Assembly: GCA_023387295.1 (NCBI GenBank)
Contig: JAEWIG010000370.1
Location: 1 to 13,396 of the forward strand
Direction of reading: 5' to 3'
From: Bacillota bacterium
GTDB lineage: Bacteria > Bacillota > Bacilli > Bacillales > Cytobacillaceae
DNA length: 13,396 bases
Translations under genes and position numbers: made by a program
Part shown: one piece after another, positions 1 through 7,226 of the stretch
How positions within the stretch are numbered: position 1 is the stretch's first letter
How the letters are laid out: each line of letters starts with the position of its first letter
The notes under the pieces: model-generated
Database searches by the model: none
Seen by the model: the letters and a program-made list of their open reading frames with translations, nothing else
Told to the model about the DNA's origin: nothing

Positions 1-728
1 CTCCTACGTTATCAAATGAAGAAAAGCTTGCACTTTTTTCGCATGTAGTAAAAATAGTCGATAAAAGAATTCCGGTTATTGCAGGGACTGGAGGAAATGA
101 CACGTATGCGTCAATTAACTTAACAAAAAAGGCAGAAAAAATTGGTGTAGATGCCATTATGGTAGTTGCGCCCTATTATAATAAGCCAAATCAAGAAGGA
201 TTATACCAGCACTTTAAGGCAATTGCAGAAAATACAAGCCTACCGATTATGCTATATAATATCCCTGGCCGGACAGCAGTTAATATCCTGCCAGAAACTA
301 TCATTCGTCTATCAAAAATAGACAATATTGTTGCTGTTAAGGAAGCCAGTGCTGATTTAAGTGCGATGGCAAAAATTATTGCAGGAACAGATGATGATTT
401 CATGCTTTATAGCGGTGATGATGGATTAACTATTCCTGTCCTTGCGATTGGTGGACATGGGGTTGTCTCTGTTGCTTCGCATGTTATCGGAAATGAATTA
501 CAAGCGATGGTTCAATCATTCGTTAATGGGGATTATGTAGGAGCTGCTAAGCAACACCAGCAACTGTTGCCTATCATGGAAGGTTTATTTATTGCTCCTA
601 ATCCTACACCAGTAAAAACAGCCCTCCAACTTAAAGGGCTAGATGTAGGTGGAGTTCGACTTCCAATGGTTCCACTCACGGAGCAAGAAAGAAATATTGT
701 TTCTACCCTTTTAAAATCAAACCTGTAA
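1..728 (+). CDS. dapA: 4-hydroxy-tetrahydrodipicolinate synthase, 5'-truncated by window edge
   Basis: DapA condenses pyruvate with aspartate semialdehyde, the first committed step of the diaminopimelate/lysine branch in the cytoplasm; in spore formers the branch also supplies dipicolinate. The reading frame is already open at position 3, and about 241 residues are visible, so roughly 50 N-terminal residues lie outside the window (the family is about 290 aa). The first visible residues, PTLSNEEK, normally follow the TTGE motif. The (beta/alpha)8-barrel hallmarks are present: GTGGND, APYYNKP, YNIPGRT with the catalytic Tyr (codon 255-257) and VAVKEAS with the Schiff-base Lys (codon 339-341), then YSGDD and the C-terminal APNPTPVKTALQ. 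An internal ATG at 159 is not the start, because conserved DapA sequence continues upstream of it. No hairpin terminator is evident after the stop; the next promoter lies within 60 bases. Confidence 0.96.
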   Translation, partial: PTLSNEEKLALFSHVVKIVDKRIPVIAGTGGNDTYASINLTKKAEKIGVDAIMVVAPYYNKPNQEGLYQHFKAIAENTSLPIMLYNIPGRTAVNILPETIIRLSKIDNIVAVKEASADLSAMAKIIAGTDDDFMLYSGDDGLTIPVLAIGGHGVVSVASHVIGNELQAMVQSFVNGDYVGAAKQHQQLLPIMEGLFIAPNPTPVKTALQLKGLDVGGVRLPMVPLTEQERNIVSTLLKSNL

Positions 729-760
729 TATATTTTCAAATGAAGTTTAATTTTATTTGG

Positions 761-790
761 TTGTCAGGCTTTTCCTCCTTCAAGTATAAT
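761..790 (+). promoter_or_regulatory. Sigma-A promoter for rnjB
   Basis: TTGTCA at 761-766 and a perfect TATAAT at 785-790 are separated by 18 bases. This is one mismatch from the vegetative consensus. Transcription would begin near 797, leaving a leader of about 45 nt before the TTG start of rnjB. It indicates that rnjB can be expressed independently of dapA. Confidence 0.75.
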
Positions 791-826
791 ATTGGTAACT
801 GATCATAGGTCGGCCCAACAGATTAT

Positions 827-832
827 AGGAGG
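827..832 (+). promoter_or_regulatory. Ribosome binding site fixing the TTG start of rnjB
   Basis: A perfect AGGAGG lies 9 bases before the TTG at 842. No in-frame ATG follows until well inside the conserved metallo-beta-lactamase domain, so this site decides the start. Confidence 0.85.
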
Positions 833-841
833 AAATTTAAA

Positions 842-2509
842 TTGAACAAACGAAAAAATGAAAGCATCAAGTTAATGGCATTAGGAGGGGTAGGTGAATT
901 CGGCAAAAATATGTACCTTGTGGAAGTAGATGGGGACATATTTGTTTTAGATGCTGGATTTATGATCCCGGAAAACGAAATGCTCGGAATAGATATTGTG
1001 ATTCCAGATATCACATATCTTATACAAAATAAAGAAAGGGTTCGAGGGATATTCTTAACTCATGGACATGAAGACCATATCGGAGCCCTTTCTTATGTAC
1101 TTAAAGAACTAAATGTTCCTGTGTATGGGACAAAATTAACGTTAGCAATCGCAAAAGCCAAAATGAAAGAAAAAGAGTTTAATGGAAAATTAACCTTTAT
1201 TGAAATCACTTCTGATTCAGAAATAGATTTGGATACAGTAAAGGTTACCTTTTTCCATACAACTCACAGTATTCCTGATAGTGTAGGAATTTGCATACAT
1301 ACATCAGAAGGAAGTATTGTCTATACTGGTGATTTTAAGTTTGACCAGGCTGCAGCGGATAATTATAAGCCGGAGATTGGAAAAATGGCGAAAATCGGTG
1401 ATGAGGGTGTTCTTTGCTTACTTTCTGATAGTACAGAAGCGGAAAAACCCGGATATACGCAGTCTGAATCAAAAGTAGTCGAACAAGTGACAGATGCTTT
1501 TTTCAATGCACCTGGCAGAATAATTGCAGCATCCTTTGCTTCTGACATAATAAGAATTCAGCATATTTTCGATGCTGCCAATGAAAGTAGAAGAAAGGTT
1601 GCTATTGTTGGGAAAATCAATCAAACTGCCTATGATATTGCACTTCAACTCGACTATTTGCATGCTCCGGATGAATTAATTATCCCGATTTCTGAAATCA
1701 ATTCTTATCCGAATGATGAAATTGTCATTTTAACATTAGGTGTACAAGGTGAACCAATTGAAGTGTTACAAAAAATGGCAAAACAAACACATAAACAAGT
1801 GAATATTCAGCAAGGGGATACGGTTTTATTTGCTGCTTCACCACTAAGAGGTACAGAGGTTTATATTTTCAAAACAGTTGATATGATTTATCGTGCAGGA
1901 GCAACTGTGATTTCTGGTAAAGGTACTTTTAATACTTCTAGTCACGGAAGCCAGGAAGAACTAAAATTTATGATAAATTTATTAAAACCAAAATTCATTA
2001 TTCCTGTACACGGTGAGTACCGAATGCTCAAGGCTCATGCGAAAGTAGCGAAAGAAGCAGGCCTAACAGCTTCCCAAATTTTTATTCCCGAGAAGGGCGA
2101 GGTCATTGAGATTAAGGAAGGACGTATTCGTCCTAGTGGTCGTATTCCTGCAGGGAATGTTTTAATTGATGGTAGCGGTGTTGGAGATGTAGGGAATATC
2201 GTTTTAAGGGATCGGAAGCTTCTTTCTCAAGATGGTATCTTACTTGTAGTTGTAACTTTAAACAAGAAGGAAAAGAAAATCGCAGCAGGCCCAGAAATTA
2301 TTTCAAGAGGTTTTGTATATGTAAGAGAATCAGAGCAGCTACTTGTGGAAGCTACAAATCGAGTTCGTGAAATCGTTGAAAAAAGCATTACAAAAGACGC
2401 GTTCGACTGGACTGGCATTAAGCAAGATATGAGAGATGAATTAAATCAATATTTATTTGAAAAAACAAAACGTAGACCGATGATCCTTCCAATCATAATG
2501 GAAGTATAG
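842..2509 (+). CDS. rnjB: Ribonuclease J2, metallo-beta-lactamase/beta-CASP family
   Basis: This is a cytoplasmic RNase of the J family (5'-3' exonuclease and endonuclease), known to pair with RNase J1 in mRNA and rRNA processing. The protein is 555 aa, the usual family length, starting at TTG. The metallo-beta-lactamase domain has HGHEDH at 74-79 (H74, H76, D78, H79), H142 in HTTHS and D164 in YTGDF. The beta-CASP region runs from about 200 to 360, followed by SSHGS (H368) and PVHGEYRM (H390). The C-terminal domain ends in KTKRRPMILPIIMEV, a typical J-family tail. I call J2 rather than J1 from synteny with dapA and tepA (ymfA position) and from J2-like phrases such as THSIPDSVG and SDSTEAEKPGY. 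Unlike B. subtilis J2 as I remember it, all metal ligands are intact. It has its own promoter and terminator. Confidence 0.92.
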   Translation: MNKRKNESIKLMALGGVGEFGKNMYLVEVDGDIFVLDAGFMIPENEMLGIDIVIPDITYLIQNKERVRGIFLTHGHEDHIGALSYVLKELNVPVYGTKLTLAIAKAKMKEKEFNGKLTFIEITSDSEIDLDTVKVTFFHTTHSIPDSVGICIHTSEGSIVYTGDFKFDQAAADNYKPEIGKMAKIGDEGVLCLLSDSTEAEKPGYTQSESKVVEQVTDAFFNAPGRIIAASFASDIIRIQHIFDAANESRRKVAIVGKINQTAYDIALQLDYLHAPDELIIPISEINSYPNDEIVILTLGVQGEPIEVLQKMAKQTHKQVNIQQGDTVLFAASPLRGTEVYIFKTVDMIYRAGATVISGKGTFNTSSHGSQEELKFMINLLKPKFIIPVHGEYRMLKAHAKVAKEAGLTASQIFIPEKGEVIEIKEGRIRPSGRIPAGNVLIDGSGVGDVGNIVLRDRKLLSQDGILLVVVTLNKKEKKIAAGPEIISRGFVYVRESEQLLVEATNRVREIVEKSITKDAFDWTGIKQDMRDELNQYLFEKTKRRPMILPIIMEV

Positions 2510-2522
2510 GTTTACTTCTATG

Positions 2523-2550
2523 AAAGCACAGCATATTTGTTGTGCTTTTT
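2523..2550 (+). terminator. Rho-independent terminator of rnjB
   Basis: An 11-bp stem (2523-2533 with 2538-2548, one G-U pair) closes a 4-base loop (TATT) and ends in a run of five T. It lies 14 bases after the rnjB stop and separates rnjB from tepA. Confidence 0.85.
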
Positions 2551-2584
2551 ATATTGAGAAAAAATTAATGCAGCTTGAATATCC

Positions 2585-2613
2585 GAATTAAAATAACATC
2601 ATTGTTCATACTA
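2585..2613 (+). promoter_or_regulatory. Candidate sigma-G (forespore) promoter for tepA-ylzJ
   Basis: CATACTA at 2607-2613 matches the sigma-G -10 consensus exactly as I know it. GAATT at 2585-2589 matches four of five positions of the -35 GHATR, with a 17-base spacer. The start point would be near 2620, giving a leader of about 40 nt. No convincing sigma-A promoter is visible between the rnjB terminator and tepA. This agrees with the reported forespore role of TepA; sigma-F could also read such a site. Confidence 0.6.
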
Positions 2614-2658
2614 AGCCCATAGAGTACGATGATTATCAGCTTGAAGGGAGAAAATAGA

Positions 2659-3408
2659 ATGAGTGATGAAATGTTGCAAAATGATAAGGGGAATGCTGAA
2701 ACAGAGAAATCGAAAGACGAGCCTTCATCGAGTCTAATTGAAAAAATCCAGCAGCTAGGACAAACGGATGTTCCACAGCTTTCCCAAGATTCAAAAATTC
2801 ATTGTTTAGCTATTGTCGGTCAAATAGAAGGCCATTTACAATTACCGCCTCAAAATAAAACAACTAAATACGAACATCTTATTCCACAAATAGTTGCAAT
2901 CGAGCAAAACCCAAAAATAGAAGGTTTACTAGTCATTTTAAATACAGTTGGAGGTGATGTTGAAGCGGGATTAGCCATATCTGAGATGCTTGCTTCATTG
3001 TCTAAACCAACAGTTTCTCTTGTTCTAGGTGGTGGGCACTCTATTGGGGTTCCAATTGCTGTTTCTTGTGATTATTCCTTTATTGCTGAAACGGCAACGA
3101 TGACGATTCATCCAATAAGATTAACAGGACTTGTCATTGGTGTTCCACAAACATTTGAGTATTTAGATAAAATGCAGGATAGAGTTGTAAGCTTCGTTAC
3201 AAAGCATTCTAATGTAACGGAAGAAAGATTCAAAGATTTAATGTTTGCCAAAGGAAATTTGACCCGAGATATTGGAACAAATGTTATTGGAACAGATGCT
3301 GTAGAATACGGATTAATCGATAGTGTTGGGGGTGTTGGTCCTGCAATGAAAAAACTAAACGAATTGATTGAAATGAATAAACAAAAGAATGAAGGGATTA
3401 TTCAATGA
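2659..3408 (+). CDS. tepA: ClpP-like serine protease TepA
   Basis: TepA (YmfB) is a ClpP-fold serine protease, first described as translocation-enhancing and later linked to spore outgrowth. The 249-aa product has a polar, low-complexity N-terminus of about 45 residues with no signal peptide, then a ClpP/crotonase fold. The ClpP catalytic triad is visible: Ser128 in GGGHSIGVP, His151 in MTIHPIRL and Asp204 in LTRDIGT, followed by the ClpP-like DAVEYGLIDSVGG at 213-225. I chose ATG 2659 because AAGGGAG (2644-2650) lies 8 bases before it; an in-frame ATG at 2629 would put this site inside the coding region and has no good site of its own. The stop overlaps the ylzJ start by 4 bases, so the two are translationally coupled. 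Confidence 0.92.
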   Translation: MSDEMLQNDKGNAETEKSKDEPSSSLIEKIQQLGQTDVPQLSQDSKIHCLAIVGQIEGHLQLPPQNKTTKYEHLIPQIVAIEQNPKIEGLLVILNTVGGDVEAGLAISEMLASLSKPTVSLVLGGGHSIGVPIAVSCDYSFIAETATMTIHPIRLTGLVIGVPQTFEYLDKMQDRVVSFVTKHSNVTEERFKDLMFAKGNLTRDIGTNVIGTDAVEYGLIDSVGGVGPAMKKLNELIEMNKQKNEGIIQ

Positions 3409-3617
3409 TACTTTACACGATGATGCCTGAGCAATTGATATTTCCTACGGATATGAATGAATATGGCAAGCAAAAACTTATCTCCTATGAGGGGATCCCG
3501 TTGCTTGTTAATTTGGATGAGGGGCAAATGTGTACAGTTATTCGTGTAATGAGTAGTAATCCAAGTGATTTTCTAAATGAGAAATTTGGACCAGGAACAA
3601 AAATCACTTTAATATAA
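3405..3617 (+). CDS. ylzJ: YlzJ-like small protein
   Basis: This 70-aa protein of unknown function starts with MILYTMMPEQ, contains YEGIPLLV and an RVMSSNPSDFL segment, and ends in a hydrophobic beta-like tail. It resembles YlzJ-like proteins found after tepA in Bacillus. There is no membrane segment, signal peptide or Cys/His cluster. Its ATG overlaps the tepA stop (ATGA), so translation should depend on tepA ribosomes, and it shares any forespore promoter of tepA. The tight coupling suggests a function linked to TepA, for example as a partner or modulator; that is inference from context only. Confidence 0.85.
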   Translation: MILYTMMPEQLIFPTDMNEYGKQKLISYEGIPLLVNLDEGQMCTVIRVMSSNPSDFLNEKFGPGTKITLI

Positions 3618-3635
3618 CAGGGAATAGAGGCATTA

Positions 3636-3644
3636 TGCTATAAT
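3636..3644 (+). promoter_or_regulatory. Candidate extended -10 promoter upstream of spoIIIE
   Basis: TGCTATAAT is a full TGn extended -10 with a perfect TATAAT. No good -35 is present at 16-18 bases upstream. Transcription would start near 3651, only a few bases before the hairpin at 3658-3680. It could drive spoIIIE with early termination, or simply be an AT-rich chance match. Confidence 0.4.
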
Positions 3645-3657
3645 AGATGTAAACTTC

Positions 3658-3684
3658 AGGCAGCCAAAATCTGGCTGCTTTCTT
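3658..3684 (+). terminator. Terminator-like hairpin after ylzJ
   Basis: GCAGCCA (3660-3666) pairs with TGGCTGC (3672-3678) around a 5-base loop, extended by one G-U and one A-T pair, followed by TTTCTT. It would end tepA-ylzJ transcripts. Because a -10 element lies just upstream, it could also act as an attenuator for spoIIIE. Confidence 0.65.
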
Positions 3685-3758
3685 CATTCATTCCTTTTAA
3701 GGATTACGTTATTATTAAAAAATATTAATCGATAAATGAAAAAGTAAAAGGTGATAAA

Positions 3759-6098
3759 ATGGCCAAACGAAAGAGAAGACAGTCAAAAAAGAAAAAAAAT
3801 ATTCAGACAACCGTTAAATATGAACTCCTTGCGCTAATCTTGTTTGCTTTTGTAGCGATTGCAATGGCGAAGCTTGGTGCTGTAGGGAAAGCTTCTGTAT
3901 TATTTTTCCGCTTTTTTATGGGGGAATGGTATATGGTTAGCCTTATCGGTCTTATCGTTTTTGCAGGCTATTTAATGTGGAAAAGAACGGTACCATCTTT
4001 TTTTCACCGTAAACTGATCGGCATTTACCTTATAATTAGTTCTCTTCTATTACTTAGCCATGTTGGGCTATTTCAGCTTATGTCAAATGGAGGAAAGTTC
4101 CAGGATCCAAGTGTAATAGCTAATACATGGGATATATTTTGGATGGAAGTTAAAGGTGAAACGAGTACATCTAATTTAGGCGGGGGGATGATCGGTGCGA
4201 TTCTTTTTGCGATCTTCTATTATTTATTCGATGAAGCAGGGACGAAAATTTTTTCAACCATCCTCATTATTATCGGAATTATCCTATTAACAGGAAAAAC
4301 CTTTGGTGAAGCACTTGCAAACCTACTAACTTCTACGGGCAAATTTACTAAAAAGCAATGGACAGCTTTTAAAACGGATGTATCTGAATGGTTAGAAGGA
4401 AGGAAAGAGAAGAAGTCAGAAAGACGTTCTCAAATGAGTGAACCAAGAAGGGTTTCCATAGAAGATGAGTCAGATTCAGTCATAACGATTAATAATCCTC
4501 AAAGTGTTATCGAAGAGTCTTTGCCAGAGCCAATTATTTCAAGCTTTACAGAGAAAACAAATTATGAGATAGGAAAGAAAAATGAGACGAAAGATAAAGG
4601 TCAGCTACCAAGAGAAGATATCTTAGAGTTGGAGTCGGTACCTCCAATTACTTTCGTTGAAGTAGAAAATATTGATTATAAGTTACCACCTATACAGCTA
4701 TTAAAGCAACCTCGTCAGACTGATCAAAGTGGAGAATATGAATTAATTCATGCGAACGCTGCAAAGCTAGAACGAACCTTTCAAAGTTTTGGAGTTAAAG
4801 CAAGGGTAACCCAAGTACATCTTGGACCTGCTGTAACGAAATATGAAGTCCACCCTGATGTAGGAGTAAAGGTTAGTAAGATTGTGAGCTTACATGATGA
4901 CTTAGCATTAGCACTTGCAGCCAAGGATATCCGTATCGAGGCACCTATTCCAGGAAAATCAGCAATTGGAATTGAAGTTCCAAACTCAGAGGTTGCAATG
5001 GTTTCATTAAGAGAAGTCCTTGAAGCAAATCATCTTGACAAACCAGATTCTAAATTATTAATTGGTTTAGGAAGGGATATTACGGGTGAATCTGTTTTCG
5101 CTGAATTGAATAAAATGCCTCACCTTCTTGTTGCCGGTGCAACCGGCAGTGGGAAAAGTGTATGTATAAATGGGATCATAACAAGCATTCTAATGAGGGC
5201 AAAGCCACATGAGGTGAAGCTCATGATGATCGATCCGAAAATGGTTGAGCTTAATGTTTATAATGGAATACCACATTTACTTGCACCTGTTGTAACGGAT
5301 GCAAAAAAGGCATCACAAGCATTGAAAAAAGTCGTGAATGAAATGGAAAGACGATATGAATTGTTTTCACATACGGGTACAAGAAATATCGAAGGCTACA
5401 ATGAATATGTTAAGCGACATAATGCAGAAGAAGAGGCAAAACAGCCCCTTCTCCCATATATTGTCGTTATCGTGGACGAGCTAGCTGATTTAATGATGGT
5501 AGCGTCTTCAGATGTAGAGGATGCAATAACAAGGCTAGCCCAAATGGCAAGAGCAGCAGGAATTCATTTAATAATTGCTACTCAAAGACCTTCGGTTGAT
5601 GTTATTACAGGTGTTATTAAAGCGAATATCCCATCTCGCATTGCCTTTGCTGTCTCCTCAGCGACTGACTCTAGAACAATTCTTGACATGGGGGGAGCTG
5701 AAAAATTACTTGGTAGAGGAGATATGTTATTTCTACCAGTTGGGTCTTCAAAGCCAGTCCGCATTCAAGGTGCATTTTTATCAGATGATGAGGTAGAGGA
5801 AATCGTTGAATTCGTTATTGAACAGCAAAAAGCACAGTACCAGGAAGACATGATTCCTGATGATATTCCTGAAACGTCTACTGAAGTAGATGATGAATTA
5901 TATGAAGAAGCGGTCGAGTTAATTTTAGAAATGCAAACAGCCTCGGTTTCCATGCTTCAGCGTAGATTTAGAATTGGATACACGAGGGCTGCGAGATTAA
6001 TTGATGAGATGGAAGCAAGAGGAATTGTCGGTCCATATGAAGGCAGTAAGCCAAGGAATGTCTTATTAGGAAAGCCGTCAGAGGAAGCAAGTTCATAA
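3759..6098 (+). CDS. spoIIIE: DNA translocase SpoIIIE (FtsK/SpoIIIE family)
   Basis: SpoIIIE is the membrane-anchored ATPase that pumps the chromosome into the forespore and clears trapped DNA from septa. The 779-aa length suits SpoIIIE. A basic N-terminus (KRKRRQSKKKKN) precedes four to five membrane segments at about 21-44, 55-76, 84-105, 142-157 and 164-180. A charged linker runs to about 310. The alpha domain follows, then the ATPase with Walker A GATGSGKS at 460-467 and Walker B IVVIVDELADLMM at 568-580 (D573, E574), and the IIATQRPSVDVITG segment at 605-618. The gamma winged helix, residues about 712-775 with RRFRIGYTRAARLIDEME, reads oriented recognition sequences. The start ATG has AAGGTG 5 bases upstream. 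A strong terminator follows, so it is probably monocistronic. The ylzJ-side synteny favours SpoIIIE over the paralogue SftA. Confidence 0.96.
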   Translation: MAKRKRRQSKKKKNIQTTVKYELLALILFAFVAIAMAKLGAVGKASVLFFRFFMGEWYMVSLIGLIVFAGYLMWKRTVPSFFHRKLIGIYLIISSLLLLSHVGLFQLMSNGGKFQDPSVIANTWDIFWMEVKGETSTSNLGGGMIGAILFAIFYYLFDEAGTKIFSTILIIIGIILLTGKTFGEALANLLTSTGKFTKKQWTAFKTDVSEWLEGRKEKKSERRSQMSEPRRVSIEDESDSVITINNPQSVIEESLPEPIISSFTEKTNYEIGKKNETKDKGQLPREDILELESVPPITFVEVENIDYKLPPIQLLKQPRQTDQSGEYELIHANAAKLERTFQSFGVKARVTQVHLGPAVTKYEVHPDVGVKVSKIVSLHDDLALALAAKDIRIEAPIPGKSAIGIEVPNSEVAMVSLREVLEANHLDKPDSKLLIGLGRDITGESVFAELNKMPHLLVAGATGSGKSVCINGIITSILMRAKPHEVKLMMIDPKMVELNVYNGIPHLLAPVVTDAKKASQALKKVVNEMERRYELFSHTGTRNIEGYNEYVKRHNAEEEAKQPLLPYIVVIVDELADLMMVASSDVEDAITRLAQMARAAGIHLIIATQRPSVDVITGVIKANIPSRIAFAVSSATDSRTILDMGGAEKLLGRGDMLFLPVGSSKPVRIQGAFLSDDEVEEIVEFVIEQQKAQYQEDMIPDDIPETSTEVDDELYEEAVELILEMQTASVSMLQRRFRIGYTRAARLIDEMEARGIVGPYEGSKPRNVLLGKPSEEASS

Positions 6099-6110
6099 GT
6101 AAATAATAAA

Positions 6111-6145
6111 CAAAAAGATCCTCCAATTGAGAGGATCTTTTTGTT
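6111..6145 (+). terminator. Strong terminator of spoIIIE
   Basis: A perfect 13-bp stem (6111-6123 with 6131-6143) closes a 7-base loop. The stem ends with five A on the left and five T on the right, so it could function in both directions. It starts 12 bases after the spoIIIE stop. Confidence 0.92.
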
Positions 6146-6313
6146 CATATAATAGATTTTTTAAAAATAAATATTTGGTAGGTGGTCAAAGATAAACATT
6201 AATAAATGGTTTTCTTCATTCATAAACTCTATTAAGACATACTAATTGAGCTTATTTGTCGAATTATAAAGGCATATTTAGTAACCTTTTTAAAACATTT
6301 TAGTACAATTCTA
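6146..6313. other. AT-rich intergenic stretch, no gene seen
   Basis: This segment between the spoIIIE terminator and the ymfC promoter is very AT-rich. I see no start codon with a ribosome binding site, no RNA gene and no strong repeat. A TATAAT at 6148-6153 overlaps the terminator edge but has only a poorly spaced -35 (TTGAGA, 15 bases). TTGTCG at 6256-6261 has no matching -10. Confidence 0.5.
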
Positions 6314-6342
6314 TTTCATTATGGGATGAAAAATGTTATAGT
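6314..6342 (+). promoter_or_regulatory. Candidate sigma-A promoter for ymfC
   Basis: TATAGT at 6337-6342 carries an upstream TGT, an extended -10 type. A weak -35 TTTCAT lies at 6314-6319 with a 17-base spacer. Transcription would begin near 6349, leaving a leader of about 67 nt that contains the 18-bp palindrome. Confidence 0.5.
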
Positions 6343-6367
6343 ATTTTCGATTAGTAGGAATGATTAA

Positions 6368-6385
6368 ACATCAGAGGTCTGATGT
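6368..6385. promoter_or_regulatory. 18-bp perfect palindrome, candidate YmfC operator
   Basis: ACATCAGA-GG-TCTGATGT is a perfect 8+8 inverted repeat with a 2-base spacer, between the candidate promoter and the ymfC ribosome binding site. GntR-family dimers bind short palindromes of this kind, usually beside their own gene, and HutC-type sites often contain GGTCT/AGACC. Position just after the start point suits autorepression by roadblock. The link to YmfC is inference. As RNA it could instead form a short hairpin. Confidence 0.55.
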
Positions 6386-6402
6386 CTTTAAGAAATTTGC
6401 TT

Positions 6403-6407
6403 GGAGG
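6403..6407 (+). promoter_or_regulatory. Ribosome binding site that decides the ymfC start
   Basis: GGAGG lies 8 bases before ATG 6416. A longer frame could begin at a TTG at 6401, but that codon touches this site and has no site of its own, so ATG 6416 is the supported start. Confidence 0.8.
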
Positions 6408-6415
6408 AACCTTGC

Positions 6416-7141
6416 ATGTCAATTAAGTCAGATAGTCGACATCTTTATTTACAAGTAATTGATCGTTTGAAGCAAGATATCGATAAAGGAGTGTATAAAG
6501 AAAAGGAACAACTACCTTCTGAATTTGAACTTGCTAAACAACTTGGTGTATCTAGAGCTACCCTTCGTGAGGCTCTTCGTATTCTTGAAGAAGAAAATGT
6601 TATCATTCGCCGTCACGGAGTAGGGACATTTGTAAATGTCAAACCTCTATTTTCATCAGGTATCGAGCAATTAAACAGTGTCACTAACATGATATTGCAA
6701 GCAGGCATGAAGCCTGGGACGATTTTTTTAAGCTCAGCAGCAATGGAACCATCAGAAGAGGATATTCGTCGTTTCGATTGTTCAACAGAAGAGGAAATCG
6801 TTATGATTGAGAGGGTTAGAACAGCAAATGGTGAGCCAGTCGTCTATTGTGTTGATAAGCTGCGTGATAAGATTTTTCCTGATACATTTTCATATAAAAG
6901 CGAATCTATTTTCGATATAATTGAAGATGTAGCTAGCAGAAAAATTACATATGCTGTTGCAGAGATTATCCCACTCGGTTATCACGATAAGGTTTCCCCA
7001 ATTTTGGAATGTGACCCAGAAACGGCATTGCTTGTTTTAAAGCAAATGCATTTTGATGAAATGGATGAGCCTATTCTTTACTCGGTTAACTATTTTCGGG
7101 CTGATAAGTTCAGTTTCCATGTTTTAAGAAAAAGGATTTAA
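6416..7141 (+). CDS. ymfC: GntR-family transcriptional regulator, HutC/UTRA type
   Basis: This 241-aa cytoplasmic DNA-binding regulator has an N-terminal winged helix at about 8-75, with LPSEFELAKQLGVSRATLREAL (33-54) as the helix-turn-helix and RRHGVGTFV (65-73) as the wing. A UTRA-type ligand domain spans about 90-236, with MKPGTIFLS, IERVRTANGEPVVY and LKQMHFDEMDEPILYSVNYFR. Length and position after spoIIIE match B. subtilis YmfC, whose ligand I do not know. UTRA domains usually sense small metabolites such as sugars, histidine derivatives or phosphonates. The 18-bp palindrome upstream suggests autoregulation. No clear terminator separates it from nupN 85 bases downstream, so it may also be co-transcribed with, and control, the nucleoside importer; that is inferred. 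Confidence 0.9.
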   Translation: MSIKSDSRHLYLQVIDRLKQDIDKGVYKEKEQLPSEFELAKQLGVSRATLREALRILEEENVIIRRHGVGTFVNVKPLFSSGIEQLNSVTNMILQAGMKPGTIFLSSAAMEPSEEDIRRFDCSTEEEIVMIERVRTANGEPVVYCVDKLRDKIFPDTFSYKSESIFDIIEDVASRKITYAVAEIIPLGYHDKVSPILECDPETALLVLKQMHFDEMDEPILYSVNYFRADKFSFHVLRKRI

Positions 7142-7212
7142 CTCTTTTTCACATGAGGATACCTTCAAGTGAAGCTTAAAGTGCAATTTCTACTAATAGC
7201 AATAAAAAAATT

Positions 7213-7219
7213 AGGAGGG
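7213..7219 (+). promoter_or_regulatory. Ribosome binding site fixing the TTG start of nupN
   Basis: AGGAGGG lies 7 bases before TTG 7227. Starting there yields a complete lipoprotein signal peptide, which confirms the start. Confidence 0.85.
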
Positions 7220-7226
7220 TCAAACC

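Noticed and set aside
2629..2658. Longer tepA frame starting at ATG 2629
   Set aside because: The good ribosome binding site AAGGGAG would fall inside the coding sequence; the downstream ATG has correct spacing and the usual N-terminus.
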